From Kushneria aurantia DSM 21353 (GTDB lineage Bacteria; Pseudomonadota; Gammaproteobacteria; Pseudomonadales; Halomonadaceae), in assembly GCF_000382245.1 (NCBI RefSeq), contig NZ_KB907862.1, positions 186,001 through 250,000 of the forward strand: DNA of 64,000 bases, written 5' to 3'. Shown here one piece after another: positions 1-8,675 of this stretch. Position numbers and translations under genes: made by a program. A model generated the notes under the pieces. The model saw nothing but the letters and a program-made list of their open reading frames with translations. It had not been told where the DNA came from and did no database searches. Every line of letters begins with the position of its first letter. Position 1 is the stretch's first letter.

Positions 1-1
1 T

Positions 2-226
<225 letters not shown>

Positions 227-269
227 CGACACACCGCCCGTGCAGCGCCGCCGGCACAAGGGAGCCCGT

Positions 270-929
270 ATGTCCACACGCCCGAGCACGATGATAACCC
301 ACCCGCTGCGCGCGGGGCCGGTGATCGTGCTGCTGAGCCTGATCTACGCCTTCGGCGCGCTGGGCATTGCGCTGCCGGTGCATAGCCACTTCATTCTGCT
401 GACGCCGCTGACGCTGGTCGCGTCGCTGCTGCTGACGCTCGCCTTTCATCCCGGCAGTCGCACGCGGCTGTGGGGCTACATCGCGCTGTGCTACATGGTG
501 GGTTTTGCCGCCGAGGCGGTGGGCACCGAAACCGGATTGATCTTTGGCGACTACACCTATGGCCATGTGCTGGGACCGCGGCTGTGGCACACGCCGCTGG
601 TGATCGGAGTGAACTGGGCACTGCTGCTCTACTGCCTCAACGTGGTGGTGCAGCGCCTGCTGCCGGGGGCTTCATGGCCGCTGCGCGGTCTGGCCGGCGC
701 AGTGCTGATGGTGGCGCTGGATGTGCTGATCGAGCCGGTGGCGATTCACCACGAGATGTGGACCTGGGCCGAGGTCAGCGTGCCGCTGAGCAACTATCTC
801 GGCTGGTTTGTGGTCGCACTGCCGCTGTCGCTGCTGTTTCACTATCTTTTCACAGCGCTGCGCAACCCGGTGGCGATCGCCGTGGCGCTGCTGCTGACCG
901 GCTTTTTCGCGGTGCTGAATCTGGTGTGA
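270..929 (+). CDS. cruF: Carotenoid biosynthesis membrane protein, CruF family (DUF422)
   Basis: A 219-residue, strongly hydrophobic protein with about six or seven predicted membrane helices. It resembles CruF, the carotenoid 1,2-hydratase of Deinococcus and of haloarchaeal bacterioruberin synthesis. The family-like segment with EAVGTETGLIFGDYTYG (around residues 75-92) carries polar residues in a membrane context. The ATG at 270 is chosen because AAGGGAG lies six bases upstream; a GTG at 240 is in frame but has no such site. It follows the CrtD-like desaturase directly. The pair suggests terminal hydroxylation and 3,4-desaturation of an acyclic carotenoid. This is inference from family membership; the phytoene synthase and other genes are outside the window. 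Confidence 0.8.
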   Translation: MSTRPSTMITHPLRAGPVIVLLSLIYAFGALGIALPVHSHFILLTPLTLVASLLLTLAFHPGSRTRLWGYIALCYMVGFAAEAVGTETGLIFGDYTYGHVLGPRLWHTPLVIGVNWALLLYCLNVVVQRLLPGASWPLRGLAGAVLMVALDVLIEPVAIHHEMWTWAEVSVPLSNYLGWFVVALPLSLLFHYLFTALRNPVAIAVALLLTGFFAVLNLV

Positions 930-955
930 ACTCACAGCGTATTCCGATAACCGCC

Positions 956-2173
956 CTAATCCCCGCCGAGTTCGCTTTCCCCTCGCCGCCAGTACCCCGC
1001 CACCGTCAGTGCCAGCAGCCCGCCGATCAGCCCCCAGAAGGCGGCGCCGATGCCCATCAGGGTCACCCCCGAAGCCGTTACCAGAAAGGTGATCAGCGCT
1101 GCCTCGCGCTGTGACGGCGCCTGTAGTGCCAGATGCAGGCTGTTGCCGATGGTCGGCAGCAGGGCAAGGCCCGCCAGCGCGGCCACCAGCGCCTGTGGCA
1201 GTGCCTCGAACAGCGCGCCGATGGAGCCGCCAAAGAGCCCTGCCAGCAGGTAGACGCCGCCGGCGCAGACCGCCGCCGGATAGCGCCGCTTCGGGTCGGG
1301 GTGCACGTCCGGTCCCATGCAGATCGCCGCGGTGATGGCCGCCAGGCAGACGGTATAGGCGCCGAAGGGTGCCAGCAGCAGCGTTGCCAGGCCGGTCCAG
1401 ATCATCAGCGGCGACACGGGAGCGTCGTAGCCGGCGGCGCGCAGGGTCGCCACGCCCGGTGCGTTCTGCGACGCCATGGTGACCACGAACAGCGGCACGC
1501 CCACGCTGATCAGACTGGACAGCGAAAACGTCGGCCAGATGGCGCTCGGCAGCGTCGGCGACCACTGGGTATGGGACATATCCACCTGCCCGCTGACCGT
1601 CGCCACGCCAAGTCCCACGACCAGTACCAGCAGAATGGCGTAGCGCGGCAGCCAGCGCCGGGCGAACAGACAGGTCAGTATCATCGACAGTACCAGTACC
1701 CCATCCTGCTGCAGGGAGGCGAACGCCTCCAGCCCGAAGCGCAGCAGCACGCCCGCCAGCATGGCAGCCGCGATCGACTGGGGAATGACCTGCATGAGCC
1801 AGGCAAACCAGCCGGTGAGGCCGCAGATCAGAATCAACAGGGCGCAGAACATGAAAACGCCAATGGCGTCGCTCAGCGGTACGCCGGGCAGACTGACCGC
1901 CAGCAACGCCGCGCCGGGGGTCGACCAGGCGGTCAGGATCGGCTGGCGGTAGCGCAGTGACAGGCCGATCGAGGTGACGCCCATCGCCAGCCCCAGTGCC
2001 GCCAGCCAGCCGCCGATCTGTTCGGGTGTGGCACCGGCCGCCTCGGCGGCCTGAAAGATGATGACGGCGGAGCTGGCGTAGCCCACCAGCACCGCCACAA
2101 AACCAGCACTGAGATGGGAGACGCCGAACGGCGCGCGCGCCGTTTTGGAGGGTGGCGTATCGGATGGGGACAT
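956..2173 (-). CDS. benE: BenE-family benzoate/H+ symporter-like transporter
   Basis: Encodes about 405 residues with roughly a dozen hydrophobic helices. The sequence around GFVAVLVGYASSAVIIFQAA near the N-terminus and the DAIGVFMFCALLI region follow the BenE pattern of benzoate transporters in the inner membrane. The ATG at 2173 is preferred over the longer in-frame start at 2275, because the extension would run through the operator region and AGGGA precedes 2173. The gene diverges from an XRE-cupin regulator, a common arrangement for BenE homologues. Two similar palindromes lie in the shared promoter. The real substrate is unknown; benzoate is only the family's founding example, and no aromatic-ring catabolic genes are visible nearby. 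Confidence 0.85.
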   Translation of the reverse strand: MSPSDTPPSKTARAPFGVSHLSAGFVAVLVGYASSAVIIFQAAEAAGATPEQIGGWLAALGLAMGVTSIGLSLRYRQPILTAWSTPGAALLAVSLPGVPLSDAIGVFMFCALLILICGLTGWFAWLMQVIPQSIAAAMLAGVLLRFGLEAFASLQQDGVLVLSMILTCLFARRWLPRYAILLVLVVGLGVATVSGQVDMSHTQWSPTLPSAIWPTFSLSSLISVGVPLFVVTMASQNAPGVATLRAAGYDAPVSPLMIWTGLATLLLAPFGAYTVCLAAITAAICMGPDVHPDPKRRYPAAVCAGGVYLLAGLFGGSIGALFEALPQALVAALAGLALLPTIGNSLHLALQAPSQREAALITFLVTASGVTLMGIGAAFWGLIGGLLALTVAGYWRRGESELGGD

Positions 2174-2195
2174 GGAGGAGATCCCTGTTGCACTC

Positions 2196-2219
2196 TTTTG
2201 TACGTTATAACGCACAAAA
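2196..2219. promoter_or_regulatory. Operator 1: near-perfect 24-bp palindrome in the benE / XRE promoter
   Basis: The stretch is palindromic except for one mismatched pair. Its core is GTACGTTATAACGCAC (2200-2215) flanked by TTTT and AAAA. It sits 23 bases upstream of the benE start and shares its core with a second palindrome at 2234-2249. Seen in sequence; binding by the adjacent XRE-cupin regulator is inferred. Confidence 0.7.
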
Positions 2220-2233
2220 GGTGGTGCGGCAAT

Positions 2234-2249
2234 GTGCGCGATAACGCAC
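2234..2249. promoter_or_regulatory. Operator 2: GTGCGCGATAACGCAC, related to operator 1
   Basis: This 16-mer matches the core of operator 1 at 13 of 16 positions, and both approximate the symmetric sequence GTGCG-TTATAA-CGCAC. The two centres are 34 bp apart, about three helical turns. It lies 56 bp upstream of the regulator start at 2305. The arrangement suits cooperative binding that controls both divergent genes. Confidence 0.65.
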
Positions 2250-2304
2250 GAGACGATCTCTCCCTGTCGGGTCATAATGATGGCTTTGGCACGGGAGCGG
2301 GCAT

Positions 2305-2877
2305 ATGGACGCGAAACTCGCCGCGATCGGTCGGCATCTCAAACGTCTGCGCGGTGAACGCGGCTGGAGCCTGGATCGTACGGCGCAGGCCTGTGGGGTC
2401 AGCAAGGCGATGCTGGGGCAGATCGAGCGCAGCGAGTCGACGCCGACGGTGGCAACGCTGTGGAAAATCGCCAGCGGCCTGCAGGTACCGCTGTCGTACT
2501 TTCTGCTGCCCTCGGGGGTCGAGACGCATCACGCTGCGCCCGGGGTTTACCGGGACACCGCCGGCATGCGGGTGGAGCCGCTGTTTGCCTTCGACCCCGC
2601 GCTGGGCTTCGAGATGTACGCCGTCGAACTCGAACCGGGTGCGGTGAGTGAGTCGGCCCCCCACGCCGCCGGGGTCATCGAGCATGTGGTGGTAATCGAG
2701 GGCAGCATGGAGCTCGTCGTCGATGGCACCCGGCATCCTCTGCACAGTGGCGATGCGCTGCGCTTTCCCGCCGATCAGCCACATGCCTATCGCAACCCGG
2801 CCTCCGGCGTGGCGCGCTTTCACGATCTGATCCACTATCCGGCGAATCACGCCTCGGTGGTCACGCCGGCAGAGTGA
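2305..2877 (+). CDS. XRE-family transcriptional regulator with C-terminal cupin
   Basis: A 190-residue protein. Residues about 8-62 form an XRE helix-turn-helix (LKRLRGERGWSLDRTAQACG, then a recognition helix with SKAMLGQIERSE). Residues about 105-175 form a cupin barrel with the usual second-motif pattern SGDALRFPADQPHAYRN. Such proteins are cytoplasmic repressors whose cupin domain senses a small ligand. It diverges from the BenE-type transporter, with two matching palindromic operators between them, so control of the transporter and of itself is the simplest reading. A hairpin overlaps the stop codon and may end the transcript. Confidence 0.88.
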   Translation: MDAKLAAIGRHLKRLRGERGWSLDRTAQACGVSKAMLGQIERSESTPTVATLWKIASGLQVPLSYFLLPSGVETHHAAPGVYRDTAGMRVEPLFAFDPALGFEMYAVELEPGAVSESAPHAAGVIEHVVVIEGSMELVVDGTRHPLHSGDALRFPADQPHAYRNPASGVARFHDLIHYPANHASVVTPAE

Positions 2878-2885
2878 GTCCGGCG
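2864..2885 (+). terminator. Possible terminator of the XRE-cupin gene
   Basis: CGCCGG (2864-2869) and CCGGCG (2880-2885) can pair around a 10-base loop that contains the stop codon, followed by CTTTTCC. The stem is short, so this is a modest call. Confidence 0.4.
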
Positions 2886-2910
2886 CTTTTCCTGTCACGA
2901 GTCCGCGGGA

Positions 2911-4962
2911 CTAGCCCAGCAGCGAGCGCAGTCCGGCGATCGCCTCGCGGCCGCGCTCGTGTTTCTTCTCCGGGTCCTCCTTGTCGGCGCGGCCGAACCA
3001 CTCCAGATCCTCCTCCGGCAGTTCATCAAGAAAGCGGCTCGGCGTGCAGTTCATCAGCTCGCCGTACTGCTTGCGCTGGTGCGTCAGAGTCAGGGTCAGG
3101 GTCTGACGTGCGCGGGTGATGCCCACGTAGGCGAGCCGGCGCTCCTCCTCGATGGTGTCGAGTTCGATGGCGTTGCGGTGGGGCAACAGCTCTTCTTCCA
3201 TGCCCATCACGTAGACGTGGGGAAACTCCAGCCCCTTGGAGGCGTGCAGGGTCAGTAGCTGCACCCGGTCGGTGTCGTCCTCCTGCGCCTGCTGGTCGAG
3301 AATGTCGCGCAGCACCAGCCGCGAGATGGCGGCCTCGACGTCGTCGGTCTCCTCCGAGACCTCATCGCCCTCCTCGCTGTTGCGTCCGAGCGACTTCTCC
3401 AGCTGATCGATCAGGGTCCAGACGTTGCCCATGCGCTTTTCGGCGATCACCGGCGCGCTGGCGTTCTGATAGAGCCACTGCTCGTAGTCCATCTCGGTGA
3501 ACATTGCCCGGATGGCGGCGATGGCGTCACCCTGATCCATGCGTCGACGCACCCCCTCGATGAAGTGGTTGAAGCGCCCCAGCCGCTCCACCGCGCGCTC
3601 GGTGAGAATATGGGCAAGTCCCATCTCGCTGCAGGCGGCAAACAGGCTGACGCGGCGCTCCTGAGCGTAGTTGGCGAGCTTTTCAAGTGTGCCCGGGCCG
3701 ATCTCGCGGCGCGGCACGTTGACGATGCGCAGGAAGGCGTTGTCGTCGGCCGGATTGATCAAAAGCCGCAGGTAGGCCATGGCGTCCTTGATCTCGTTGC
3801 GGGAGAAAAAGGAGGTGCCGCCGGAAAGTTTGTAGGGAATCTGATGGTGCTGCAGCTTGAGCTCCAGCAGCCGCGCCTGGAAGTTGCCCCGGTAGAGCAC
3901 CGCAAAGTCGCGCCAGGAAGCGCTCTCCTTGATACGCCGGGTGAGAATCTCGGTGGCGACCCGCTCGGTTTCGGCCTCCTCGTTGCGGTTGACGATAATG
4001 CGGATCGCCTCGCCGCGCCCCCGGTCCGACCACAGCGTCTTTTCATAGACGTGAGGATTGTTGCTGATCAGGGTATTGGCGGCGCGCAGGATCACCGAGG
4101 TGGAGCGGTAGTTCTGCTCCAGTTTGATGACGTTGAGCGAGGGAAAATCCTCCCCCAACTGCACCAGATTCTCCGGCCGCGCGCCGCGCCAGGCATAGAT
4201 CGACTGGTCGTCGTCGCCTACCACGGTGAAGGTCGCGCGCTCCGCCATCAGCATGCGCACCAGCTGATACTGGCTGGAGTTGGTGTCCTGATACTCGTCC
4301 ACCAGCATGTAGTGAATACGCCCGCGCCAGCGCTGGAGCACCTCGGGGTGACGCTCGAACATCGTCGCCGGCAGCATGATCAGGTCGTCGAAGTCGACCG
4401 CGTTGTAGGCCTTCAAATGGCGCACGTAGTGCTCGTAAATGCGCGCGCTGTAGGCGTCATCCTCGCTTTCGGCGTGAGAGAGCGCCGCGCCGGGCAGCAC
4501 CAGATCGTTTTTCCAGCTGGAAATACGGCTCTGTACGCGCTGAATCTGGTCGGCGTCGATCTGCGCATCCTTTTGCATTAGATCGCGCAGCAGTGCCCGG
4601 GCGTCCTCCGGGTCGAACAGCGAAAAACCGGGTCGCAGACCGAGGGTGTTCAGCTCCGAACGGATGATGTTGAGCCCCAGGGTGTGAAAGGTCGACACGG
4701 TCAGGCCATGTCCGCTGCGTCCGGGCAGCATTGCCTGAACGCGCTCTTTCATCTCGCGCGCCGCCTTGTTGGTGAAGGTGACCGCCGCGATACGCCGTGC
4801 GCTCATGCCGCACTCATGGACCAGATACGCGATCTTGGTAGTAATCACGCTGGTCTTGCCGGAGCCGGCGCCGGCCAGCACCAGGCAGGGGCCGTCGATA
4901 TACTTCACCGCCTCGCGCTGGCGAGGGTTGAGGTCGTTGAGCCGTTGACGAATCTCGGACAT
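2911..4962 (-). CDS. rep: ATP-dependent DNA helicase Rep (UvrD/Rep superfamily 1)
   Basis: A 683-residue helicase close to the usual 670-residue length of Rep. Walker A is AGAGSGKT at residues 30-37. The Walker B region DEYQDTNSSQY and the motif GDDDQSIYAWRGA follow, and the C-terminal LTLHASKGLEFPHVYV motif is intact. Rep is a 3'-5' helicase that moves with the replisome and clears proteins from forks. The start at 4962 gives the normal Rep N-terminus (RLNDLNPRQREAVKYIDGP). Rep is favoured over UvrD by its length and N-terminus. It converges with the XRE gene and diverges from the STN-domain gene. Confidence 0.95.
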   Translation of the reverse strand: MSEIRQRLNDLNPRQREAVKYIDGPCLVLAGAGSGKTSVITTKIAYLVHECGMSARRIAAVTFTNKAAREMKERVQAMLPGRSGHGLTVSTFHTLGLNIIRSELNTLGLRPGFSLFDPEDARALLRDLMQKDAQIDADQIQRVQSRISSWKNDLVLPGAALSHAESEDDAYSARIYEHYVRHLKAYNAVDFDDLIMLPATMFERHPEVLQRWRGRIHYMLVDEYQDTNSSQYQLVRMLMAERATFTVVGDDDQSIYAWRGARPENLVQLGEDFPSLNVIKLEQNYRSTSVILRAANTLISNNPHVYEKTLWSDRGRGEAIRIIVNRNEEAETERVATEILTRRIKESASWRDFAVLYRGNFQARLLELKLQHHQIPYKLSGGTSFFSRNEIKDAMAYLRLLINPADDNAFLRIVNVPRREIGPGTLEKLANYAQERRVSLFAACSEMGLAHILTERAVERLGRFNHFIEGVRRRMDQGDAIAAIRAMFTEMDYEQWLYQNASAPVIAEKRMGNVWTLIDQLEKSLGRNSEEGDEVSEETDDVEAAISRLVLRDILDQQAQEDDTDRVQLLTLHASKGLEFPHVYVMGMEEELLPHRNAIELDTIEEERRLAYVGITRARQTLTLTLTHQRKQYGELMNCTPSRFLDELPEEDLEWFGRADKEDPEKKHERGREAIAGLRSLLG

Positions 4963-5137
4963 GAGGAAACCTGAAAGAAAGCGAAGGACGCCAGGGCGTC
5001 ATGATACATGCTCGCTGCGAGCGTGCGCAGACCAACTGATCGAGCGCTTTGGCGGTTACAGAGCGTCACTTCCAGACCCGGGAGTTTGGTGCTTGAATAA
5101 AGGCGTCATCATCACTTCTCGGGTTTACTGCAGCACC

Positions 5138-5683
5138 ATGAAAAACATCCCTTTTACGACCGTTATCGGCGCCACTCTGTTGAGTATCGGCATGCTCTTT
5201 ACCCCCGCCGCCTGGTCGGCCTGCCAGCCGCAGGCGATGAACTACGACTATCCCGCGCAGCGTCTCGATGAAGCGCTGCAGCAGTTCGCCCATACCAGCG
5301 GCTGCTTTGTGGAGGTGGATACGCAGCAGCTCGGCGACAAGCAGGCGCAGGCGCTGTCGGGCCATTACACGCCCTCCGCGGCACTGATCCGGCTGGTACG
5401 CGGCTCGGGGCTGGAGGTACACGTCGACGGTGAGCAATACGCCGTCAATCACAACGACCGTGAGGCGATTACGCAGCAGATCGAGGCGCTGCGCGGCCGT
5501 ATCGACAGCGCGCGGCAAAACGGTCGTATCGATGAGCAGAAAGCGAGCGACATGAGCACCCAGCTCGATGCAGTGGCGCAGCAGGTGCCGCAATTGATCG
5601 AGCAGCAGGGCTTTCTCAGCGCCGCCGAGAACGCCAGCTATCAGCGCCTTTTTGCATGGATGAGCGGCGTGCTGGCGCCCTGA
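5138..5683 (+). CDS. Secreted small protein with a lone STN (secretin/TonB N-terminal) domain
   Basis: A 181-residue protein. Residues 1-27 form a signal peptide (KNIPFTTVIGATLLSIGM, cleavage after AWSA). Residues about 34-95 resemble the STN domain found at the front of FecA-type TonB receptors and secretins: YPAQRLDEALQQFAHTSGC, a TPSAALIRLVRGSGLEV segment and a closing YAVN strand. The rest is helical, glutamine-rich and probably coiled coil. No barrel or secretin domain follows, so this is a stand-alone periplasmic STN protein. The ATG at 5138 is chosen because it begins a proper signal peptide; the ORF stays open further upstream without one. No sigma or anti-sigma gene is adjacent. Function unknown. 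Confidence 0.75.
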   Translation: MKNIPFTTVIGATLLSIGMLFTPAAWSACQPQAMNYDYPAQRLDEALQQFAHTSGCFVEVDTQQLGDKQAQALSGHYTPSAALIRLVRGSGLEVHVDGEQYAVNHNDREAITQQIEALRGRIDSARQNGRIDEQKASDMSTQLDAVAQQVPQLIEQQGFLSAAENASYQRLFAWMSGVLAP

Positions 5684-5694
5684 TCGTCGGCAGG

Positions 5695-6168
5695 CTATTC
5701 GAGCGTATCGGCGCCGCCGAAGTCCAGCTGCCGCCAGGCCTCATAGACCAGCACCGCGCAGGCGTTGGAGAGGTTCAGGCTGCGGCTGTCGGTCAGCATG
5801 GGGAGTCGCAGGCGCTGCGCCGGCGGTAGTGAATCCAGCAGTGCCTGCGGCAGGCCGCGGGTTTCGGGACCGAACAGCAGGGCGTCGCCGCGGCGCCATG
5901 CGACCCGGTCGTAGCGCTGCCGGCCACGGGTCGAAACCGCCAGCAGCCGCTGCGGCGCCGCCTCTTCGATGAAATGCTCGAAGTTGCGATAGCGGCTGAG
6001 ACGCGCCCATTCGTGGTAATCGAGGCCGGCGCGGCGCAGCCGCTTGTCGTCGAGGGTGAAACCCAACGGCTCGATCAGGTGCAGGCGAAAGCCGGTGTTG
6101 GCGCACAGCCGGATGATATTGCCGGTGTTGGGGGCGATCTCCGGCTGGTAGAGCACAATGTCGAGCAT
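5695..6168 (-). CDS. trmL: tRNA (cytidine/uridine-2'-O-)-methyltransferase TrmL
   Basis: A 157-residue SPOUT-class methyltransferase of standard TrmL length. It starts [20 protein letters not shown]. The trefoil-knot motifs are [11 protein letters not shown] and the closing [18 protein letters not shown], which form the AdoMet site. TrmL methylates the ribose of nucleotide 34 in tRNA-Leu isoacceptors in the cytoplasm. It lies convergent with the STN gene (11-bp gap) and just downstream of the yfaZ-type gene, from which a strong terminator separates it, so it probably has its own promoter in the 70 bp between them. Confidence 0.95.
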   Translation of the reverse strand: MLDIVLYQPEIAPNTGNIIRLCANTGFRLHLIEPLGFTLDDKRLRRAGLDYHEWARLSRYRNFEHFIEEAAPQRLLAVSTRGRQRYDRVAWRRGDALLFGPETRGLPQALLDSLPPAQRLRLPMLTDSRSLNLSNACAVLVYEAWRQLDFGGADTLE

Positions 6169-6192
6169 GACGGTTTTCCGCAGTACGAATAA

Positions 6193-6219
6193 AACGGGCC
6201 CGGCGTGACCGGGCCCGTT
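6193..6219 (-). terminator. Rho-independent terminator after the yfaZ-type gene
   Basis: A perfect 11-bp GC-rich stem (arms 6193-6203 and 6209-6219, core CGGGCCCGG) with a 5-base loop. Read on the minus strand it is followed by TTTTATTCG. It lies 21 bases after the yfaZ stop. Confidence 0.85.
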
Positions 6220-6240
6220 CGACGATGCGCAGTGGCAGGC

Positions 6241-6792
6241 TCAGAAGCCGAACGACACGCCCAGCTCCGGCCCGCTGAACAGGGTCCTGTCGTCGTGGTT
6301 ATCGAAATCGACACGGTAGTAGCGATAGCCCACGAAGCCCTGCAGACCGGGGATGAACTGCGCCCGGGCGCGAGCGCCAAGCTCGCGGCTACTGTCGATA
6401 TCGCCATGGGTCAGCCCGCTCGGGGTGTAAAAACCGTAGCCGCCAACGCTGACCAGCGGGATCGGTGTATCGACATAGGCCGAGCCGCCCAGCCCCAGCC
6501 CGCCGCCGTCACCGTAGTCGCTATCGAGGTACTGATAGCGCCCGCCCAGCGATAGATCGACCCCCGGCAGCCAGGGAGAGAACATCAGCTGCCCTGACCA
6601 GGCCTTGGCGTTGCGGCCGCTGTCGTCGCTGTTGAAGTAGCCGATGCCGGTGCTCCAGCCGGGCATCAGCGACTGGCTGAGCTGCACGCTCTGAGCGTTA
6701 TCGGCAACACTGCCGGAGAGGCTGATGGCCGCGGCATTGAGACTGGTCAGCGCCAGCGCGCCGCCCAGCAGGGTAATGGCTGATTTTTTCAT
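6241..6792 (-). CDS. yfaZ: YfaZ-family outer-membrane beta-barrel protein
   Basis: A 183-residue exported protein. Residues 1-21 are a signal peptide (MKKSAITLLGGALALTSLNA). The rest alternates hydrophobic and polar residues in short strands and ends in a terminal phenylalanine (GVSFGF), the outer-membrane barrel signature. Repeated YRYY / GYR motifs and the overall pattern match the YfaZ family of unknown function. The ATG at 6792 starts the signal peptide and has GAGGAA upstream; an in-frame start at 6846 would add a non-signal leader. It ends in a strong terminator. Confidence 0.75.
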   Translation of the reverse strand: MKKSAITLLGGALALTSLNAAAISLSGSVADNAQSVQLSQSLMPGWSTGIGYFNSDDSGRNAKAWSGQLMFSPWLPGVDLSLGGRYQYLDSDYGDGGGLGLGGSAYVDTPIPLVSVGGYGFYTPSGLTHGDIDSSRELGARARAQFIPGLQGFVGYRYYRVDFDNHDDRTLFSGPELGVSFGF

Positions 6793-6918
6793 GAGGTAGT
6801 TCCTCGCTGAACGTTCCATGAAACGGCGGCTTCCGGCCGCCGCCAACGGCTTGCGTTACGTTTGCCTTCACTGACCGCAGCGCCCTGATTGAGCGCGCGA
6901 TGATAATCGCCCGGGTAT

Positions 6919-7566
6919 TCAGGCGCCGTAGCGCGCGCGATAGTCGCGGATCGCCTCGGCGTGGGGCGCCAGCTCGGCGCCGGCGTGCGCTTCGAGGTAC
7001 TCGAGCACGTGCGCCATCGTCACGATCGGCACGACCGGGATGCCGTAGCGTCTTTTTACATCCTCGATAGCGCTGATGTCACTCTGACCGCGCTCCTGGC
7101 GATCGAGCGCCACCACGACGCCGGCGGCCTCGGCCCCGGCGGCCTCGATCAGTGCCATCGACTCACCGATGGCGGTGCCGGCGGTAATGACGTCGTCGAC
7201 AATCAGCACCCGACCCTTCAATGGCGCGCCCACCAGGTTGCCGCCTTCGCCGTGATCCTTGGCCTCCTTGCGATTGAAGGCCCAGGGCAGGCTCCGGTCA
7301 TGATGGTCGGCCAGCGCCATGGCGCTGGCGCAGGCCAGCGGAATGCCCTTGTAGGCCGGGCCGAACAGCATATCGAACGCCGGCTCGGCGCGGGCGATGG
7401 CCGAGGCGTAGCTGCGTCCCAGCATCGACAGCGCTGCCCCGCTTCGGAAGTGGCCGGCGTTGAAAAACCAGGGACTGATACGCCCCGACTTGAGGGTAAA
7501 CTCGCCGAACAGAAGGGCCTGTTCGCGGATGGCGAACTCAATGAATTCACGCTGATCGTCAAACAT
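6919..7566 (-). CDS. pyrE: Orotate phosphoribosyltransferase
   Basis: A 215-residue enzyme of the usual PyrE length. It joins orotate to PRPP to make OMP in pyrimidine synthesis. The PRPP-binding motif [13 protein letters not shown] (about residues 122-134) and the [10 protein letters not shown] loop are intact. The ATG at 7566 is preceded by AAAGGG. An upstream in-frame extension to 7686 lacks family similarity. It diverges from crc, an arrangement also found in Pseudomonas. Confidence 0.97.
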   Translation of the reverse strand: MFDDQREFIEFAIREQALLFGEFTLKSGRISPWFFNAGHFRSGAALSMLGRSYASAIARAEPAFDMLFGPAYKGIPLACASAMALADHHDRSLPWAFNRKEAKDHGEGGNLVGAPLKGRVLIVDDVITAGTAIGESMALIEAAGAEAAGVVVALDRQERGQSDISAIEDVKRRYGIPVVPIVTMAHVLEYLEAHAGAELAPHAEAIRDYRARYGA

Positions 7567-7826
7567 ATCGCTACCCTTTGAGTGGTATCGGCCGTCGGCG
7601 CAGGTGCCGGGGGTGACAGGCGGGAAAATCATCGGGAACTTGCAGGCAGTACCATTCACCCCAATAACAACCTGAAAGCGCATCAAGGCGTGCCTCGATC
7701 GACAGCAGGAAAAGCCGCTGCGACACAGTTCGAACAGCGTTCGATATGGCGCCGAAAGGCATGCAGCGTTTCCCCAAAACTGTCAGGCTCGGGTATCATA
7801 CACGCGCGAAAAACAAGGGACCATGT

Positions 7827-8588
7827 ATGAAAATCGCCAGTATCAACGTCAATGGTATGCGCCGCGCCGTGGAGCTGGGCTTTCTCGACTGGCTTGCGGC
7901 GCAGGACGCCGACATCGTCTGTGTGCAGAATCTGCAGACCAAGAGTTTCGAGCTGGACGACTCGATTCTTTACCCCGAGGGCTATGAGGGCTATTTCCTC
8001 GATGCCGAGCAGGATGGCCTTGCCGGCGTGGGGATCTACTGCCGCAAAATTCCCAAGGCGATCATGTACGGTCTGGGCTTCGAGCAGTGTGATAACGAAG
8101 GGCGCTTTTTGCAGGCCGACTACGAGCGCTTCAGCGTGGCTTCCTTTCTGATGCCGGAAGACCCGCACGCTCGCCACCGCTTTATCCAGCACTACAGCGA
8201 CTATCTGAGCAAGCTGCGCCGCAAGCGTCGTCAGTACATCATCGCCGGCAGCTGGTATATCGCCCACAAGACCATCGACCTCGACCACTGGTCGGAGCAC
8301 CAGAGCACGCCGGGCTTTCGCCCCGAGGAGCGCGCCTTCATGGATCAGGTGTTCGGGCCGATGGACTTCGTCGACACCTTCCGCGAAGTGGAGCGCAACG
8401 CCGGCCACCATACCTGGTGGCAGCGTCTCGACAGTGAAGTGCCGCGCAAGCGCCAGGACGGCTGGCGGCTCGACTACCAGATTACCGGGCCGGATATCGC
8501 CCGCACCGTACAGCACGCCTGGATCGACCGTGAAGCTGACTTCAGCGAATTCGCGCCGCTGATCATCGAGTACGACCAGACGCTGTAA
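7827..8588 (+). CDS. crc: Catabolite repression control protein Crc (nuclease-dead ExoIII fold)
   Basis: A 253-residue endonuclease/exonuclease/phosphatase fold protein. It aligns from memory with Pseudomonas Crc along its length (for example KLRRKRRQYIIAGSWYIAHK and the C-terminal DYQITGP region). Compared with exonuclease III, the catalytic Glu of LQETK is Asn35 here (VQNLQTK), the GDxN motif is GSWY, and the terminal SDH is replaced by SEFAPLI. DNase activity is therefore not expected. In pseudomonads Crc works with Hfq to block translation of catabolic mRNAs; whether it does so here is inference. AAGGGA six bases upstream supports the ATG at 7827. It diverges from pyrE. Confidence 0.88.
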   Translation: MKIASINVNGMRRAVELGFLDWLAAQDADIVCVQNLQTKSFELDDSILYPEGYEGYFLDAEQDGLAGVGIYCRKIPKAIMYGLGFEQCDNEGRFLQADYERFSVASFLMPEDPHARHRFIQHYSDYLSKLRRKRRQYIIAGSWYIAHKTIDLDHWSEHQSTPGFRPEERAFMDQVFGPMDFVDTFREVERNAGHHTWWQRLDSEVPRKRQDGWRLDYQITGPDIARTVQHAWIDREADFSEFAPLIIEYDQTL

Positions 8589-8675
8589 CACACCGACCGG
8601 GCGCGGGTTGGTCCCTTCGCCGCGCCCCGCAGACGTCTCGCTACCGCTGGGTAGCGACGCCTTTCCTTCCTGCTC

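Noticed and set aside
7827-8588. Exonuclease III (xthA)
   Set aside because: All three catalytic motifs are altered while Crc-specific segments are kept, so Crc is the better call.
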